Source: WQXF01 sp031552825 (lineage in GTDB: Bacteria > Bacillota > Clostridia > Christensenellales > Aristaeellaceae). Taken from it: a stretch of 61,098 bases of DNA. Shown piece after piece: positions 50,941 to 59,597 of the stretch. Every line of letters starts with the position of its first letter. Within the stretch, counting starts at the first letter, position 1. Below the pieces are notes generated by a model. It worked only from the letters and a program-made list of their open reading frames with translations. It was not told the DNA's origin and ran no database searches. The DNA lies in contig JAVBMD010000020.1 of assembly GCA_031552825.1 (NCBI GenBank), forward strand, positions 1 to 61,098, in the 5' to 3' direction. The position numbers and the translations under genes are program-made.

Positions 50941-51987
50941 ATGTTGCGCAGAAGAAGAAAAAAACGCCAGAGCGGGCTATATGCACCGCTGGCGCTGGCG
51001 CTTTTGTGTTTGCTGGCGGCGTTGGTGCTGTTGGCGTATCGGCAGGCGGAACGGTCGCAGGGCGCCCGCTCGCCCGGGGTGCGGGTGGAAACCGTGCGGC
51101 GGGGCGGCAAGCCGGTTTCCGGCAGCATATCGGCGCTCAAGGTTGCGCTGCTCGACGCGCGGGGGGAGGCGCTGCGCCAATTGCCGCTGGAGGAATACCT
51201 GATCGGTGTGGTGGCGGCGGAGATGCCCGCTGGGTTCGCGGAGCAGGCGCTGGAGGCGCAGGCGGTGGCGGCGCGCACGCGGGCGGCGGCCAGCATGCGC
51301 GCATTGGGCGGGGCGGGCTGCGCACGGATGGCGCAGGCCGATATTTGCAGCGATAGCACCCACTGCCAAGCGTGGGCGGACGAGGATGCGCTGCGGGAAA
51401 AGTGGGGCGGCGACTACGCCGCTAACCGCCGCAAGATCGCCGACGCGGTGCTTGCCACGCGCGGCGAGGTCATCACCTTTGACGGCGCGTTGATCGAGGT
51501 GCTTTACCATGCCAGCAGCGGCGGCGTGACCGAAGACGTGGAGCACGTATTCTCGCAGGCGCTTCCGTATTTGCGCGGCGTGGACAGCCCCGGGGAGGAG
51601 GGGGCGAAGGGCTATGCCAGCGCGTTTCGCCTTTCCTGCGCGCAGGCGGCGGGGCGGCTGAACGACGCCTTTCCGAAGGCCGACGTTACGGCAGACAAGC
51701 TGCCCGGCTCGCTGAAGATCATCGAGCGCTTCGATACGGGGCGCGTGGGCAAGGTGCAGGTCGGCTCCGCCGTGGTTACGGGGCGGGAACTGCGGCAGGC
51801 GCTGGGGCTTTCGAGCACGCTATTCACGCTGCGCTTCGCCGGGGACGAGTTGATTGTCGAGCAGCGCGGGTACGGGCATGGCGTGGGCATGAGCCAAGTT
51901 GGCGCCGACGCGATGGCGCGCGCCGGGAGCGATCATGGCGCGATCCTGCGCCATTACTACACCGGCGTAGAAATTGAACATTGGTAG
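50941..51987 (+). CDS. spoIID: Stage II sporulation protein D (lytic transglycosylase)
   Basis: A 348-residue bitopic protein: one N-terminal transmembrane helix (about 14-34) and an extracytoplasmic SpoIID domain. LEEYLIGVVAAEMPAGF bears the catalytic Glu, AQAVAARTRA follows, and GYGHGVGMSQVGADAMA is the C-terminal signature. In the mother cell it trims glycan during engulfment with SpoIIM and SpoIIP, neither of which is seen here. GAGGTGAGGG precedes ATG 50941. The M23 gene follows 48 bases later. Confidence 0.94.
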   Translation: MLRRRRKKRQSGLYAPLALALLCLLAALVLLAYRQAERSQGARSPGVRVETVRRGGKPVSGSISALKVALLDARGEALRQLPLEEYLIGVVAAEMPAGFAEQALEAQAVAARTRAAASMRALGGAGCARMAQADICSDSTHCQAWADEDALREKWGGDYAANRRKIADAVLATRGEVITFDGALIEVLYHASSGGVTEDVEHVFSQALPYLRGVDSPGEEGAKGYASAFRLSCAQAAGRLNDAFPKADVTADKLPGSLKIIERFDTGRVGKVQVGSAVVTGRELRQALGLSSTLFTLRFAGDELIVEQRGYGHGVGMSQVGADAMARAGSDHGAILRHYYTGVEIEHW

Positions 51988-52035
51988 TGTATCACGGCGC
52001 GCACACGCGGACACACTGTATGCGGAGGTGTTCGC

Positions 52036-52779
52036 ATGGGCGGAATACGGAATGCGGTGAAATGGATCGGAGAACGAGGCCGCGCTGGGGTCAAGCGATG
52101 GAGCGGATTTATGGAGCGGCAGGGCTTTTATGTAATGCTGGGCGTTTGTGTGGCTGTGATTATCGGCACGGCGGTATGGACGCGCACCGGCGCGCCGCCG
52201 GTTGTGCCGCCGGAGGATGTGCTGCCCGACGGTGCGGAGGCGGGCAGCGAGGCGGAGTTTGTGCAGCGGCTCAGCGATGTGACCTGGACCAGCGACTTGC
52301 CGAACATTCAGTTCGCGCAGAGCGGGGAAGCGAACCCGGGCGTCGCGGCGCAAAACTCGCTGGACAAGCCAGCCTTTGCTTGGCCGGTGCAGGGTGACGT
52401 GTTGCGCGCGCACAGCGCCGACGCGCCGGTGTTTTTGCCGACGATGAGCGCGTGGTCGACCCATGAGGGCATCGACATCGCGGCGGCGGCAGGCGATTCG
52501 GTGGTAGCGGCGCTCAGCGGCACCGTGTCGGCGGCCTACAACGATCCGCTGCTGGGCAACGTAATCGAGGTGCAGCACCCTGGCGGCTTTGTGTCGCGCT
52601 ATGCGGGCCTGTCGACGCTGAGCCTGCTGCGCATTGGCGACCCGGTTAAAACCGGTCAGCTGCTCTCGCCGCTGGACAAGCCCATGGCGCTGGAAAGCGA
52701 GGATCCATCGCACCTGCACTTTGAGCTGCTGCGCGATGGCGAGTGGGTGGATCCGCAGGAATACTTGCAACTGGATTAG
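52036..52779 (+). CDS. spoIIQ: SpoIIQ-like M23 (LytM) peptidase-domain protein
   Basis: A 247-residue protein with one N-terminal transmembrane helix (about 33-50) and a C-terminal LytM domain. Zinc ligands are present as H-x3-D in HEGIDI and H-x-H in HLHFE, so, unlike B. subtilis SpoIIQ, the site looks intact, as in clostridial SpoIIQ. Placement after spoIID supports the SpoIIQ role, in which it forms the forespore side of the A-Q channel; a vegetative endopeptidase is the alternative. GGAGG precedes ATG 52036. Confidence 0.85.
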   Translation: MGGIRNAVKWIGERGRAGVKRWSGFMERQGFYVMLGVCVAVIIGTAVWTRTGAPPVVPPEDVLPDGAEAGSEAEFVQRLSDVTWTSDLPNIQFAQSGEANPGVAAQNSLDKPAFAWPVQGDVLRAHSADAPVFLPTMSAWSTHEGIDIAAAAGDSVVAALSGTVSAAYNDPLLGNVIEVQHPGGFVSRYAGLSTLSLLRIGDPVKTGQLLSPLDKPMALESEDPSHLHFELLRDGEWVDPQEYLQLD

Positions 52780-52808
52780 GGTACGAATGAGAAAAGGAGG
52801 CGGGCGCG

Positions 52809-54638
52809 ATGTGCGGCATTGTGGGCTATGCGGGGAATCGGGACGCTGTGGATATATTGATGGGCGGGCTGGAGCGGCTGGAGTACAGGGGCTATGATTC
52901 CGCCGGTATCGCGCTGATGCAAGCGGGCGCGATCGCGGTGCGCAAAGCCAAAGGAAGGCTCGCCAACCTGCGTGCCGAGCTTTGCGCGCAACCGCTGCGC
53001 GGGACGGTAGGCATCGGGCATACCCGATGGGCGACCCACGGCGAGCCCTCGCAGGTGAATTCGCATCCGCATACCGACGCGCACGGCGCCATCGCCGTGG
53101 TACACAACGGCATCATCGAGAACTACGCGCAGCTGAAGGTCTGGCTGACCGAGCGCGGCTGCGCGTTTCAATCCGAAACCGATACCGAGGTAATCGCGCA
53201 CCTTTTGCACCAACTGTATTGGGAGCAGCCCGGCGATATGGTCGGCGCGATCGCCCGCGCCGTGCATCGGCTGGAGGGCAGCTACGCGCTGGCCGTGCTG
53301 TGCGACGACGCGCCGGACACGCTTTATTGCGTGCGCAAGGAAAATCCGTTGGTCGTCGGCTGGGGGGAAGGGGAGCAGTTCATCGCCTCGGACATTCCGG
53401 CGATGCTGCCCTTCACGCGGCGGGTGTACGCGCTGGAGGATGGGGAGATCGCCACGCTGCGCGCCGACGGCATCGTTATCCGGGACGCGCTGGGGCGCGA
53501 AAAAAAGGTCGAGCCGCAAACCATCGATTGGGACGCGACCGCCGCGGAAAAGGGCGGGTTTCCGCATTACATGCTCAAGGAGATGCACGAGCAGCCCAAG
53601 GCGCTGCGCGACACGCTGCACGCTTACGCCGATACGGCGCAACGGCGCGTCCGGCAGGAGCTGATGCCGCTGGACGCCAATGCTGCGCGCGCGCTGCGCC
53701 GGGCGATGATCGTGGCCTGCGGTACGGCGTACCACGCGGGCATGGTGGGGAAGCACTTGCTCGAGAGCCTGGCGGGCGTCGCCGCCGAGGTGGACATCGC
53801 CTCGGAATTCCGCTACCGCGACGCGCGGCTGGAGGCGGGCGAGCTTTGCGTCGCCATCAGCCAATCCGGCGAGACCGCCGATACGCTGGCCGCGGCACGC
53901 AAGGCGAAAAAGGCCGGTCTGCGCGTTGTGGCCATCACCAATGTGGTGGGCAGCACGTTGGCGCGCGAGGCCGACCATGTGCTCTTCACGCGCGCCGGCC
54001 CGGAGATCGCCGTCGCGTCCACCAAGGCGTACAGCACGCAGCTGATGCTGCTGGCGCTGCTGGCGCTGGACCTCGCGGAAAAGCGCGGCAACATCTCGCC
54101 TGCGGAACAGGCGGGCGTGCTGTGCGCGATGGCGGAGATCCCCGAGCAGGCCGAAAAGGTGCTCGGCCAGCAAGACGCCATCCAGCGCTTTGCCAGCGCG
54201 AATTTCGATCAAAAGAACGTGTACTTCATCGGGCGGGGCATGGATCAGGCGCTGGCCATGGAGGGATCGCTCAAGTTGAAGGAAATCAGTTATACCTTCT
54301 CGGAGGCCTACGCTGCGGGCGAACTCAAGCACGGTACCATCGCGCTCATCGAGCCGGGTACGCTGGTCGCGGCGCTGTGTACGCAGCCCAAGCTGCTGGA
54401 GAAGATGCGCTCCAACATCCAAGAGGTGCGGGCGCGCGGCGCAAGGGTATTGTGCGTCGCCGCGCCGGGTACTGAGGTGGAGCAGGAGGAGCGCTGGGAG
54501 ATTCCCGATACGCTTCCGATGCTTGCGCCGATGCTGGCGGTGCTGCCGCTGCAGCTCTTCGCATACTACATGGCGGTGGAAAAGGGCTGCGACGTGGACA
54601 AACCGAGGAACCTCGCGAAGTCCGTGACCGTGGAATAA
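52809..54638 (+). CDS. glmS: Glutamine-fructose-6-phosphate aminotransferase (isomerizing)
   Basis: A 609-residue enzyme making glucosamine-6-phosphate, the entry to wall precursors and UDP-GlcNAc. The N-terminal glutaminase begins MCGIVGYAGN with nucleophilic Cys2, then RGYDSAG and HTRWATHG. Two SIS domains follow (ACGTAYHAG, SQSGETADTL, and GRGMDQALAMEGSLKLKE), ending DKPRNLAKSVTVE. AAGGAGG precedes ATG 52809. It starts only 29 bases after the M23 gene, leaving no room for the glmS ribozyme found in many Firmicutes. Confidence 0.97.
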   Translation: MCGIVGYAGNRDAVDILMGGLERLEYRGYDSAGIALMQAGAIAVRKAKGRLANLRAELCAQPLRGTVGIGHTRWATHGEPSQVNSHPHTDAHGAIAVVHNGIIENYAQLKVWLTERGCAFQSETDTEVIAHLLHQLYWEQPGDMVGAIARAVHRLEGSYALAVLCDDAPDTLYCVRKENPLVVGWGEGEQFIASDIPAMLPFTRRVYALEDGEIATLRADGIVIRDALGREKKVEPQTIDWDATAAEKGGFPHYMLKEMHEQPKALRDTLHAYADTAQRRVRQELMPLDANAARALRRAMIVACGTAYHAGMVGKHLLESLAGVAAEVDIASEFRYRDARLEAGELCVAISQSGETADTLAAARKAKKAGLRVVAITNVVGSTLAREADHVLFTRAGPEIAVASTKAYSTQLMLLALLALDLAEKRGNISPAEQAGVLCAMAEIPEQAEKVLGQQDAIQRFASANFDQKNVYFIGRGMDQALAMEGSLKLKEISYTFSEAYAAGELKHGTIALIEPGTLVAALCTQPKLLEKMRSNIQEVRARGARVLCVAAPGTEVEQEERWEIPDTLPMLAPMLAVLPLQLFAYYMAVEKGCDVDKPRNLAKSVTVE

Positions 54639-54643
54639 CCGGC

Positions 54644-56239
54644 TTACACTTGGGCGAGCACAGCTTCCGCCGCCTTGAGACCGTCTACCGCCGCCGAGAG
54701 AATGCCACCGGCGTAGCCTGCGCCCTCACCAGCGGGAAAGAGGCCGCGAATCGAGGCCTGCCCTCCGGCGTCGCGCGGGATGCGCACCGGCGAGGAGGAG
54801 CGGGTCTCCGGCGCGGTGAGCAGCGCGTCGGGCGCGTCGAAGCCGCGCACCTGTTGCCCGAGGCGGGGCAGCGCCGCGCGCAGCGCGTCGAGCACGAAGC
54901 CGGGCAGGCAGTGCAGATCGCCGAGCGCTATGCCGGGCAGGTAGGTGGGCGCGACGCCGCCCAACGCGCGGCTGGCACGGCCGCTCAGGAAATCGCCGAC
55001 CAACTGCGCCGGGGCGCGGTAATCGCCGCCTCCGGCGGCAAAGGCCGCAGCTTCGATGCCGCGCTGCAACGCCAACCCCGCCAGCGGGTGCGCCGAGGGG
55101 AAATCGGCGGTGGTGACGCCGACCAGCAGCGCGCTGTTTGCGTTCGCGCCATCGCGCGCGAATGCGCTCATGCCGTTGGTACACAGGCCGCCCGGCTCGC
55201 TGGCGGCGGCCACCACCTGCCCGCCGGGGCACATGCAGAAGGTATATACGTCGCGGCCGCTCGGCAGATGAACGGCCAGCTTATACTCGGCCGCGCCCAA
55301 TGCGGGATGCTGATAAAAAGCGCCGTATTGGGCGCGATTGATTGTGCTTTGGAGGTGCTCGATGCGCACACCGAGCGAGAAGGGCTTTTGCTCCATGCGC
55401 AGCCCGGCTTCGTGCAGCATCGCGTAGGTATCGCGCGCGCTATGGCCGATGGCCAGCACCATGGCGGAGGCTTCGAGCTGCTGCGCGCCTTCGTCGGTGG
55501 CGACGGTGACGCCTCGCAGCGCGCCGCCTTCTGCCACCAGCCCGACGAGTTTCGCGCCGAAGCGCACCTCGCCGCCCAGCGATCGAATGCGCTCGCGCAG
55601 GCTTTTGACCACCCCGGCGAGGCGGTCGGTGCCGATGTGCGGCTTTGCCTGATAGAGAATTTCCTCCGGCGCGCCGTGGGCTGCCAGCGTTTCGAGCACC
55701 CTGCGGCCGCGCGGATCCTTGGTGCCGGTGGTCAGCTTGCCATCGGAAAACGCCCCGGCGCCGCCCTCGCCGAACTGCACGTTGGAGCGGGGATTGAGTC
55801 CCTCGCCGCGCCAGAAGGCGGCGACATCGCGCTGGCGCAGCTCCACCGGCGCGCCGCGCTCCAGCAGCAGCGGCCGCCAGCCCGCCTCGGCCAGTTCCAG
55901 CGCGGCGAACAGCCCGGCAGGCCCCGCGCCCACCACGATGGGGCGGAGTGCGGGCGGTGTGGTGGCAGCCCGCAGCGCGGCCGGGGCGGGCGGGGTTACC
56001 GCCTGCGCCAGCTTGCGCCGCACCGCGTCGGCCTCGGCGTCGGGCGTGGACAGCGCCACGTCCAGCGTCAGCACGAGGCGCACGTCGCGCTTATCGCGCG
56101 CGTCGACGCTGCGCTTTCGCAGCGTGCAGGCGCGCACCGCGTCGGGCGCGCAGCGCAACGCGGAGGCAGCCAGCGCGCGCAGTCCTGCGGCGTCCAGCGC
56201 GGCATCAGGTGAAACCGAGAGGCTCGAAATGCGAATCAT
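54644..56239 (-). CDS. FAD-dependent dehydrogenase, COG2509 type
   Basis: A 531-residue flavoprotein. A roughly 90-residue N-terminal domain (MIRISSLSVSPDAAL; KRSVDARDK) precedes a Rossmann FAD site VVGAGPAGLFAALELAEAG and the blocks NVQFGEGGAGAFSDGKLTT and PAGEGAGYAGGILSAAVDG at the C-terminus. Function is unknown, though the family is widespread in Firmicutes. ATG 56239 overlaps the stop of the upstream HI0933-type gene (ATGA on the minus strand), so two flavoproteins are co-translated. It converges on glmS with five bases between. Confidence 0.88.
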   Translation of the reverse strand: MIRISSLSVSPDAALDAAGLRALAASALRCAPDAVRACTLRKRSVDARDKRDVRLVLTLDVALSTPDAEADAVRRKLAQAVTPPAPAALRAATTPPALRPIVVGAGPAGLFAALELAEAGWRPLLLERGAPVELRQRDVAAFWRGEGLNPRSNVQFGEGGAGAFSDGKLTTGTKDPRGRRVLETLAAHGAPEEILYQAKPHIGTDRLAGVVKSLRERIRSLGGEVRFGAKLVGLVAEGGALRGVTVATDEGAQQLEASAMVLAIGHSARDTYAMLHEAGLRMEQKPFSLGVRIEHLQSTINRAQYGAFYQHPALGAAEYKLAVHLPSGRDVYTFCMCPGGQVVAAASEPGGLCTNGMSAFARDGANANSALLVGVTTADFPSAHPLAGLALQRGIEAAAFAAGGGDYRAPAQLVGDFLSGRASRALGGVAPTYLPGIALGDLHCLPGFVLDALRAALPRLGQQVRGFDAPDALLTAPETRSSSPVRIPRDAGGQASIRGLFPAGEGAGYAGGILSAAVDGLKAAEAVLAQV

Positions 56240-57483
56240 AGCATGTCCTTTCCGGCGGCGCTTTGCCCGGCGATGATGCCGCTGGCCCAAGCGAATTGCA
56301 GGTTGAAGCCGCCGCAGTCGCCATCCACGTTGAGCACCTCCCCGGCGGCGTATAGGCCGGGGACAATGCGCGACTGCATCGTGCTGTCGTCAAACGCTTC
56401 GGTATCGGCGCCGCCCGCGGTGACCTGCGCGTGCTCGAAACCCTGCGTGCCGGTCACCGCGAAGTGCCATTCGCCCAGCAGCGCGGCCAATTGGCTGACG
56501 TGGGCATCGGTCAGCGCGGCGCAGGGCAGATCCGGCGGAATGCCGACCTCCTTGCACAGCGCCTCGCCGACGCGGCGCGGCAAAAAGCCGGTGGCAAACT
56601 GCCCGGCGGGCGCGTCCGGGAACAGCGTCCGGCGGGCGTCTACTAGGGCGTAGCGCTCGTGTGGGTCGCGCTCGGGCAGGAGGGAGACGCGCACTGAGGC
56701 GCGGTCACCGTCCGCCAGCGTCATCTCGGCCCAGCGCGCCAGCCCCAGCGCCGCGATGCCCGACAGGCCGTAGTCGGTGAAGAGAATCTCGCCGTGCTCG
56801 GCGCGGACAACGCGCTGATCCGCGAGCAGCGAAGCCGTCGCGGAAACGCGCAGCCCCTTTAGCGAGCGCAGCGCCGGATGGTCGCAGCGCAATTGTGCCA
56901 GCGCGGGGTAGCAGGGCGTGATCCGGTGCCCCAGCGATGCAAGCAGCGCATAGCCGCTGCCGTCGCTGCCCAGCTTCGGCGAGGCCTTGCCGCCGGTTGC
57001 GACGATCACGCGATCCGCCGCCAGCTTTTCGCCGCTTGCCAGGGTCAGCGTGAAGCCCTGCGCGCCGCGCTCGATCGCGCGCACCGCCGATCCGCAGCGC
57101 GTCGTTATGCCGTGGCGCTCGCAGCCCAGGCGCAGCACGTCCAGCACGGCGGCGGCTTGGTCGGAGTGCGGGTAGACGCGCCCTTCATACTCCGTGTGCC
57201 AAAGCAGCCCGAGCGCCTCAAAGCGCGCCAGCACCGCGCGCGGCGATACCGCCTTGAGCACCTCGGCCGCAAACAATAGGTTGCCGTGATATTGCAGGGC
57301 CGATGCGTGCAGGTTGGTCAGGTTGCACCGGCCGTTGCCGGTGGCCATCAGCTTGCGCCCCACGCGGTCGCCATGCTCCAGCACGACAACCCTCGCCCCT
57401 TGCTGCGCGGCGGTCAGCGCCGCCATCAGTCCTGCCGCGCCGCCGCCGACGACGGCGACCAACGGTCCGGTATGATACTGCAC
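56236..57483 (-). CDS. HI0933/YhiN-family flavoprotein
   Basis: A 415-residue NAD(P)/FAD-dependent protein: VAVVGGGAAGLMAALTAAQQG, then GRKLMATGNGRCNLTN, the hallmark of the family, and C-terminal GLYAAGEVLNVDGDCGGFNLQ. The biochemical role is not firmly known. The start is GTG 57483, with GGGAGG seven bases upstream; extending further upstream enters AT-rich repeats. Confidence 0.9.
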   Translation of the reverse strand: MQYHTGPLVAVVGGGAAGLMAALTAAQQGARVVVLEHGDRVGRKLMATGNGRCNLTNLHASALQYHGNLLFAAEVLKAVSPRAVLARFEALGLLWHTEYEGRVYPHSDQAAAVLDVLRLGCERHGITTRCGSAVRAIERGAQGFTLTLASGEKLAADRVIVATGGKASPKLGSDGSGYALLASLGHRITPCYPALAQLRCDHPALRSLKGLRVSATASLLADQRVVRAEHGEILFTDYGLSGIAALGLARWAEMTLADGDRASVRVSLLPERDPHERYALVDARRTLFPDAPAGQFATGFLPRRVGEALCKEVGIPPDLPCAALTDAHVSQLAALLGEWHFAVTGTQGFEHAQVTAGGADTEAFDDSTMQSRIVPGLYAAGEVLNVDGDCGGFNLQFAWASGIIAGQSAAGKDML

Positions 57484-57499
57484 GCGGGCACCTCCCTTG

Positions 57500-57565
57500 A
57501 AGGAATTCATTTTGTTCAGAAATTGATTATGTCCAGAAATCGATTTTGTTTCGGAACTGGTTTTC
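57500..57565 (-). repeat. Degenerate tandem repeat in the leader of the HI0933-type gene
   Basis: Three to four units of about 17-18 bases: GGAATTCATTTTGTT, CAGAAATTGATTATGTC, CAGAAATCGATTTTGTTT, then a poorer CGGAACTGGTTTTCC. They lie between the promoter and the ribosome binding site of the minus-strand gene and might be operator or protein-binding sites. Confidence 0.55.
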
Positions 57566-57567
57566 CT

Positions 57568-57597
57568 ATTGTACCAAGAAGGGGGAAAATATCGCAA
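57568..57597 (-). promoter_or_regulatory. Promoter of the two-flavoprotein operon
   Basis: On the minus strand, TTGCGA (57592-57597) and TACAAT (57568-57573) with an 18-base spacer. Confidence 0.55.
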
Positions 57598-57642
57598 GGA
57601 TGAAAATAAATGAGAATAATTCCTAATTAATTTGCAAAGCGC

Positions 57643-57671
57643 TGGACTTTTCCGTTTCCGCGCAGTACAAT
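57643..57671 (+). promoter_or_regulatory. Promoter of the rubredoxin-flavodiiron operon
   Basis: TGGACT (57643-57648) and TACAAT (57666-57671) with a 17-base spacer, 50 bases before the rubredoxin start. Confidence 0.55.
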
Positions 57672-57720
57672 AGGTGCAGCCATAGGGGCTAAAATGAAGG
57701 AATATAGAGGAGAGATCATC

Positions 57721-57879
57721 ATGAAGAAATATGTATGCATCCTGTGCGGATATGAATATGACCCGGCGGCGGGCGATCCCGACAGCGGCATCGCGCCCGG
57801 CACCGCCTTCGAGGATCTGCCCGAGGATTGGGCCTGCCCGCTGTGCGGCGCGTCCAAGGATCAGTTTGAGGAGGCGTAA
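57721..57879 (+). CDS. Rubredoxin
   Basis: A 52-residue electron carrier, exact family length. Iron ligands are in CILCGYEYDP and CPLCGASKDQF. It probably donates electrons to the flavodiiron protein encoded three bases downstream. GAGGAG precedes ATG 57721. Confidence 0.97.
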   Translation: MKKYVCILCGYEYDPAAGDPDSGIAPGTAFEDLPEDWACPLCGASKDQFEEA

Positions 57880-57881
57880 GC

Positions 57882-59057
57882 GTGAAACCCGTCCTGCTCA
57901 AGCCCGGCGTCTACTGGGTGGGCGCAATTGACTGGTCGCTGCGCAACTTTCACGGCTACACTACCGATCGGGGCGCGACCTATAACGCCTACCTGATCGT
58001 CGATGAAAAGATCGCGCTGATCGATACGGTGAAGGCCGCCTTCGCCGAGGAGTTGTTTTCCCGCGTCGCCGAGATCGTGCCGCTGGACGCCATCGACTAT
58101 CTGGTGAGCAACCATGTGGAGATGGATCACTCCGGCGCCATCCCCTTGGCGCTGGAACGCATGCCAAAGGCCAAGGTGATCTGCAGCGCGCCGCAGGGGA
58201 TAAAAGGGCTGACCGCGCACTTTGGCGTGCGCGACTATCAGGCTGTGAAGATGGGGGACTCCCTTTCGCTGGGCAAGCGCACGCTGCGGTTTATTCCCAC
58301 GCCGATGCTGCATTGGCCGGATAACATGCTGACGTGGTGCCCGGAGGAGAAGATCCTTTTCGCCAACGACGCGTTTGGTCAGCACATCGCATGCGGCCAG
58401 CGCTTCGACGACGAGGCGCCGCAGGACGCCGTGATGCAGGAGGCCGCGAAGTATTACGCCAACATCGTGATGCCTTATCCCTCGCAGGTCAAGGCGGCGC
58501 TCAAGGCGGCGGCAGACCTGCCGATGGAGCTGATCGCGCCCAGCCACGGCGTCATTTGGCGCGCGCACATTCCGGAGATATTAGCGGCCTACACGCGCTG
58601 GAGCGACAACGCGCCGCGCGAGGCCGCCGTGGTCGTGTTCGATAGCATGTGGCACAGCACCGAGCGCATGGCGCTGGAGATCGCCGACGCGTTCATCGCG
58701 AGGGGCATCCCCGCCCAATTGCGCGACCTGAAGGTCTGCCATATGTCCGATATCGTCGTCGACGTTTTGGAATCCAAGTACATCGCCGTCGGTTCGCCGA
58801 CGCTCAATAACAACCTGCTGCCCACCGCCGCCGCTTTCCTTACCTATCTTCGCGGCCTCGCGCCCAAGGGACGCAAGGGCTTTGCTTTCGGCTCCTACGG
58901 CTGGAGCGGGCAGAGCATCGGTCAGGTGGAGGAAATGATGGTGGCCTGCGGCATCGAGATCCTGTGTGAAAAGGTGCGCCAGCCGTACATTCCGGACGCG
59001 GACGCGCTGGCCGCGTTGCGCCGTACGGTGTCGCAACTGCCGTTGGGAGGCGAGTAG
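57882..59057 (+). CDS. fprA: Flavodiiron protein (A-type flavoprotein)
   Basis: A 391-residue oxygen and/or NO reductase. The N-terminal metallo-beta-lactamase diiron domain has NHVEMDHSG (H-x-E-x-D-H) and NDAFGQH, with SHG near residue 225. The C-terminal flavodoxin domain (about 248-391; VVFDSMWHSTERMA) binds FMN. It protects anaerobes from O2 and/or NO using rubredoxin electrons. GTG 57882 has GAGGAGG within the rubredoxin end. It forms an operon with rubredoxin and a flavin reductase. Confidence 0.95.
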   Translation: MKPVLLKPGVYWVGAIDWSLRNFHGYTTDRGATYNAYLIVDEKIALIDTVKAAFAEELFSRVAEIVPLDAIDYLVSNHVEMDHSGAIPLALERMPKAKVICSAPQGIKGLTAHFGVRDYQAVKMGDSLSLGKRTLRFIPTPMLHWPDNMLTWCPEEKILFANDAFGQHIACGQRFDDEAPQDAVMQEAAKYYANIVMPYPSQVKAALKAAADLPMELIAPSHGVIWRAHIPEILAAYTRWSDNAPREAAVVVFDSMWHSTERMALEIADAFIARGIPAQLRDLKVCHMSDIVVDVLESKYIAVGSPTLNNNLLPTAAAFLTYLRGLAPKGRKGFAFGSYGWSGQSIGQVEEMMVACGIEILCEKVRQPYIPDADALAALRRTVSQLPLGGE

Positions 59058-59059
59058 AT

Positions 59060-59572
59060 TTGGAGAAAACCGCGCTGTTCAAGATCAGCTATGGCCTTTA
59101 TGTGGTCGGCGTGAAGCATGGCGGCGGCTTTGGCGGCTGCGTGGTGGACGCCTTTATGCAGACCACCGACGCGCCGCCTACCGCCGTGCTCTGCAACGGC
59201 CAGCGCACCTTCACCAACGAGCTGATTAAACAGAGCCGGGAGTTTACCCTTTCGGTGCTGCCGTCGGAGGTGGATCCGCTGGTGATCGCCAACTTCGGCT
59301 TTCAATCCGCGCGCGCGGCGGACAAGTGGGCCAACGTGGAATACGCTTTGCACGGCGGGATTCCCGCGCTTTCCTGCGCCTGCGCCGGTATGCGCCTGCG
59401 CGTGACCGACCTGCGCGAGATGTCCACCCACACGATGTTTTTTTGCGATATCGAGGATGCTTGGCTCGGCGCGGAAGGGGAGCCGTTGCTCTATGGCGAA
59501 TATCAACGTAGCATGAAGCCTGCCACCATGGCGGCTTTTCAAGCGCTGAAAGCGAAAAACCAAAGCATTTAA
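59060..59572 (+). CDS. Flavin reductase-like FMN-binding protein
   Basis: A 170-residue flavin_reduct-domain protein (YGLYVVGVKHGG, CNGQRTFTNELI, SREFTLSVL). It starts with TTG 59060, two bases after fprA, with GGGAGG nine bases upstream. In Clostridia such domains occur beside or fused to flavodiiron proteins and pass electrons from NAD(P)H or another donor. That role is inferred from context. Confidence 0.85.
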   Translation: MEKTALFKISYGLYVVGVKHGGGFGGCVVDAFMQTTDAPPTAVLCNGQRTFTNELIKQSREFTLSVLPSEVDPLVIANFGFQSARAADKWANVEYALHGGIPALSCACAGMRLRVTDLREMSTHTMFFCDIEDAWLGAEGEPLLYGEYQRSMKPATMAAFQALKAKNQSI

Positions 59573-59597
59573 GCAAAAGAGGATGAGGAGGGGCAAT

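Noticed and set aside
51989..52018. Sigma-F-like promoter (GTATC, 15 bases, GGACACACTG) before the spoIIQ-like gene
   Set aside because: Two mismatches to consensus, and the start of transcription would fall on the ribosome binding site; not supported.
52780..52808. glmS ribozyme upstream of glmS
   Set aside because: Only 29 bases separate the M23 gene from glmS, far too short for the ribozyme.
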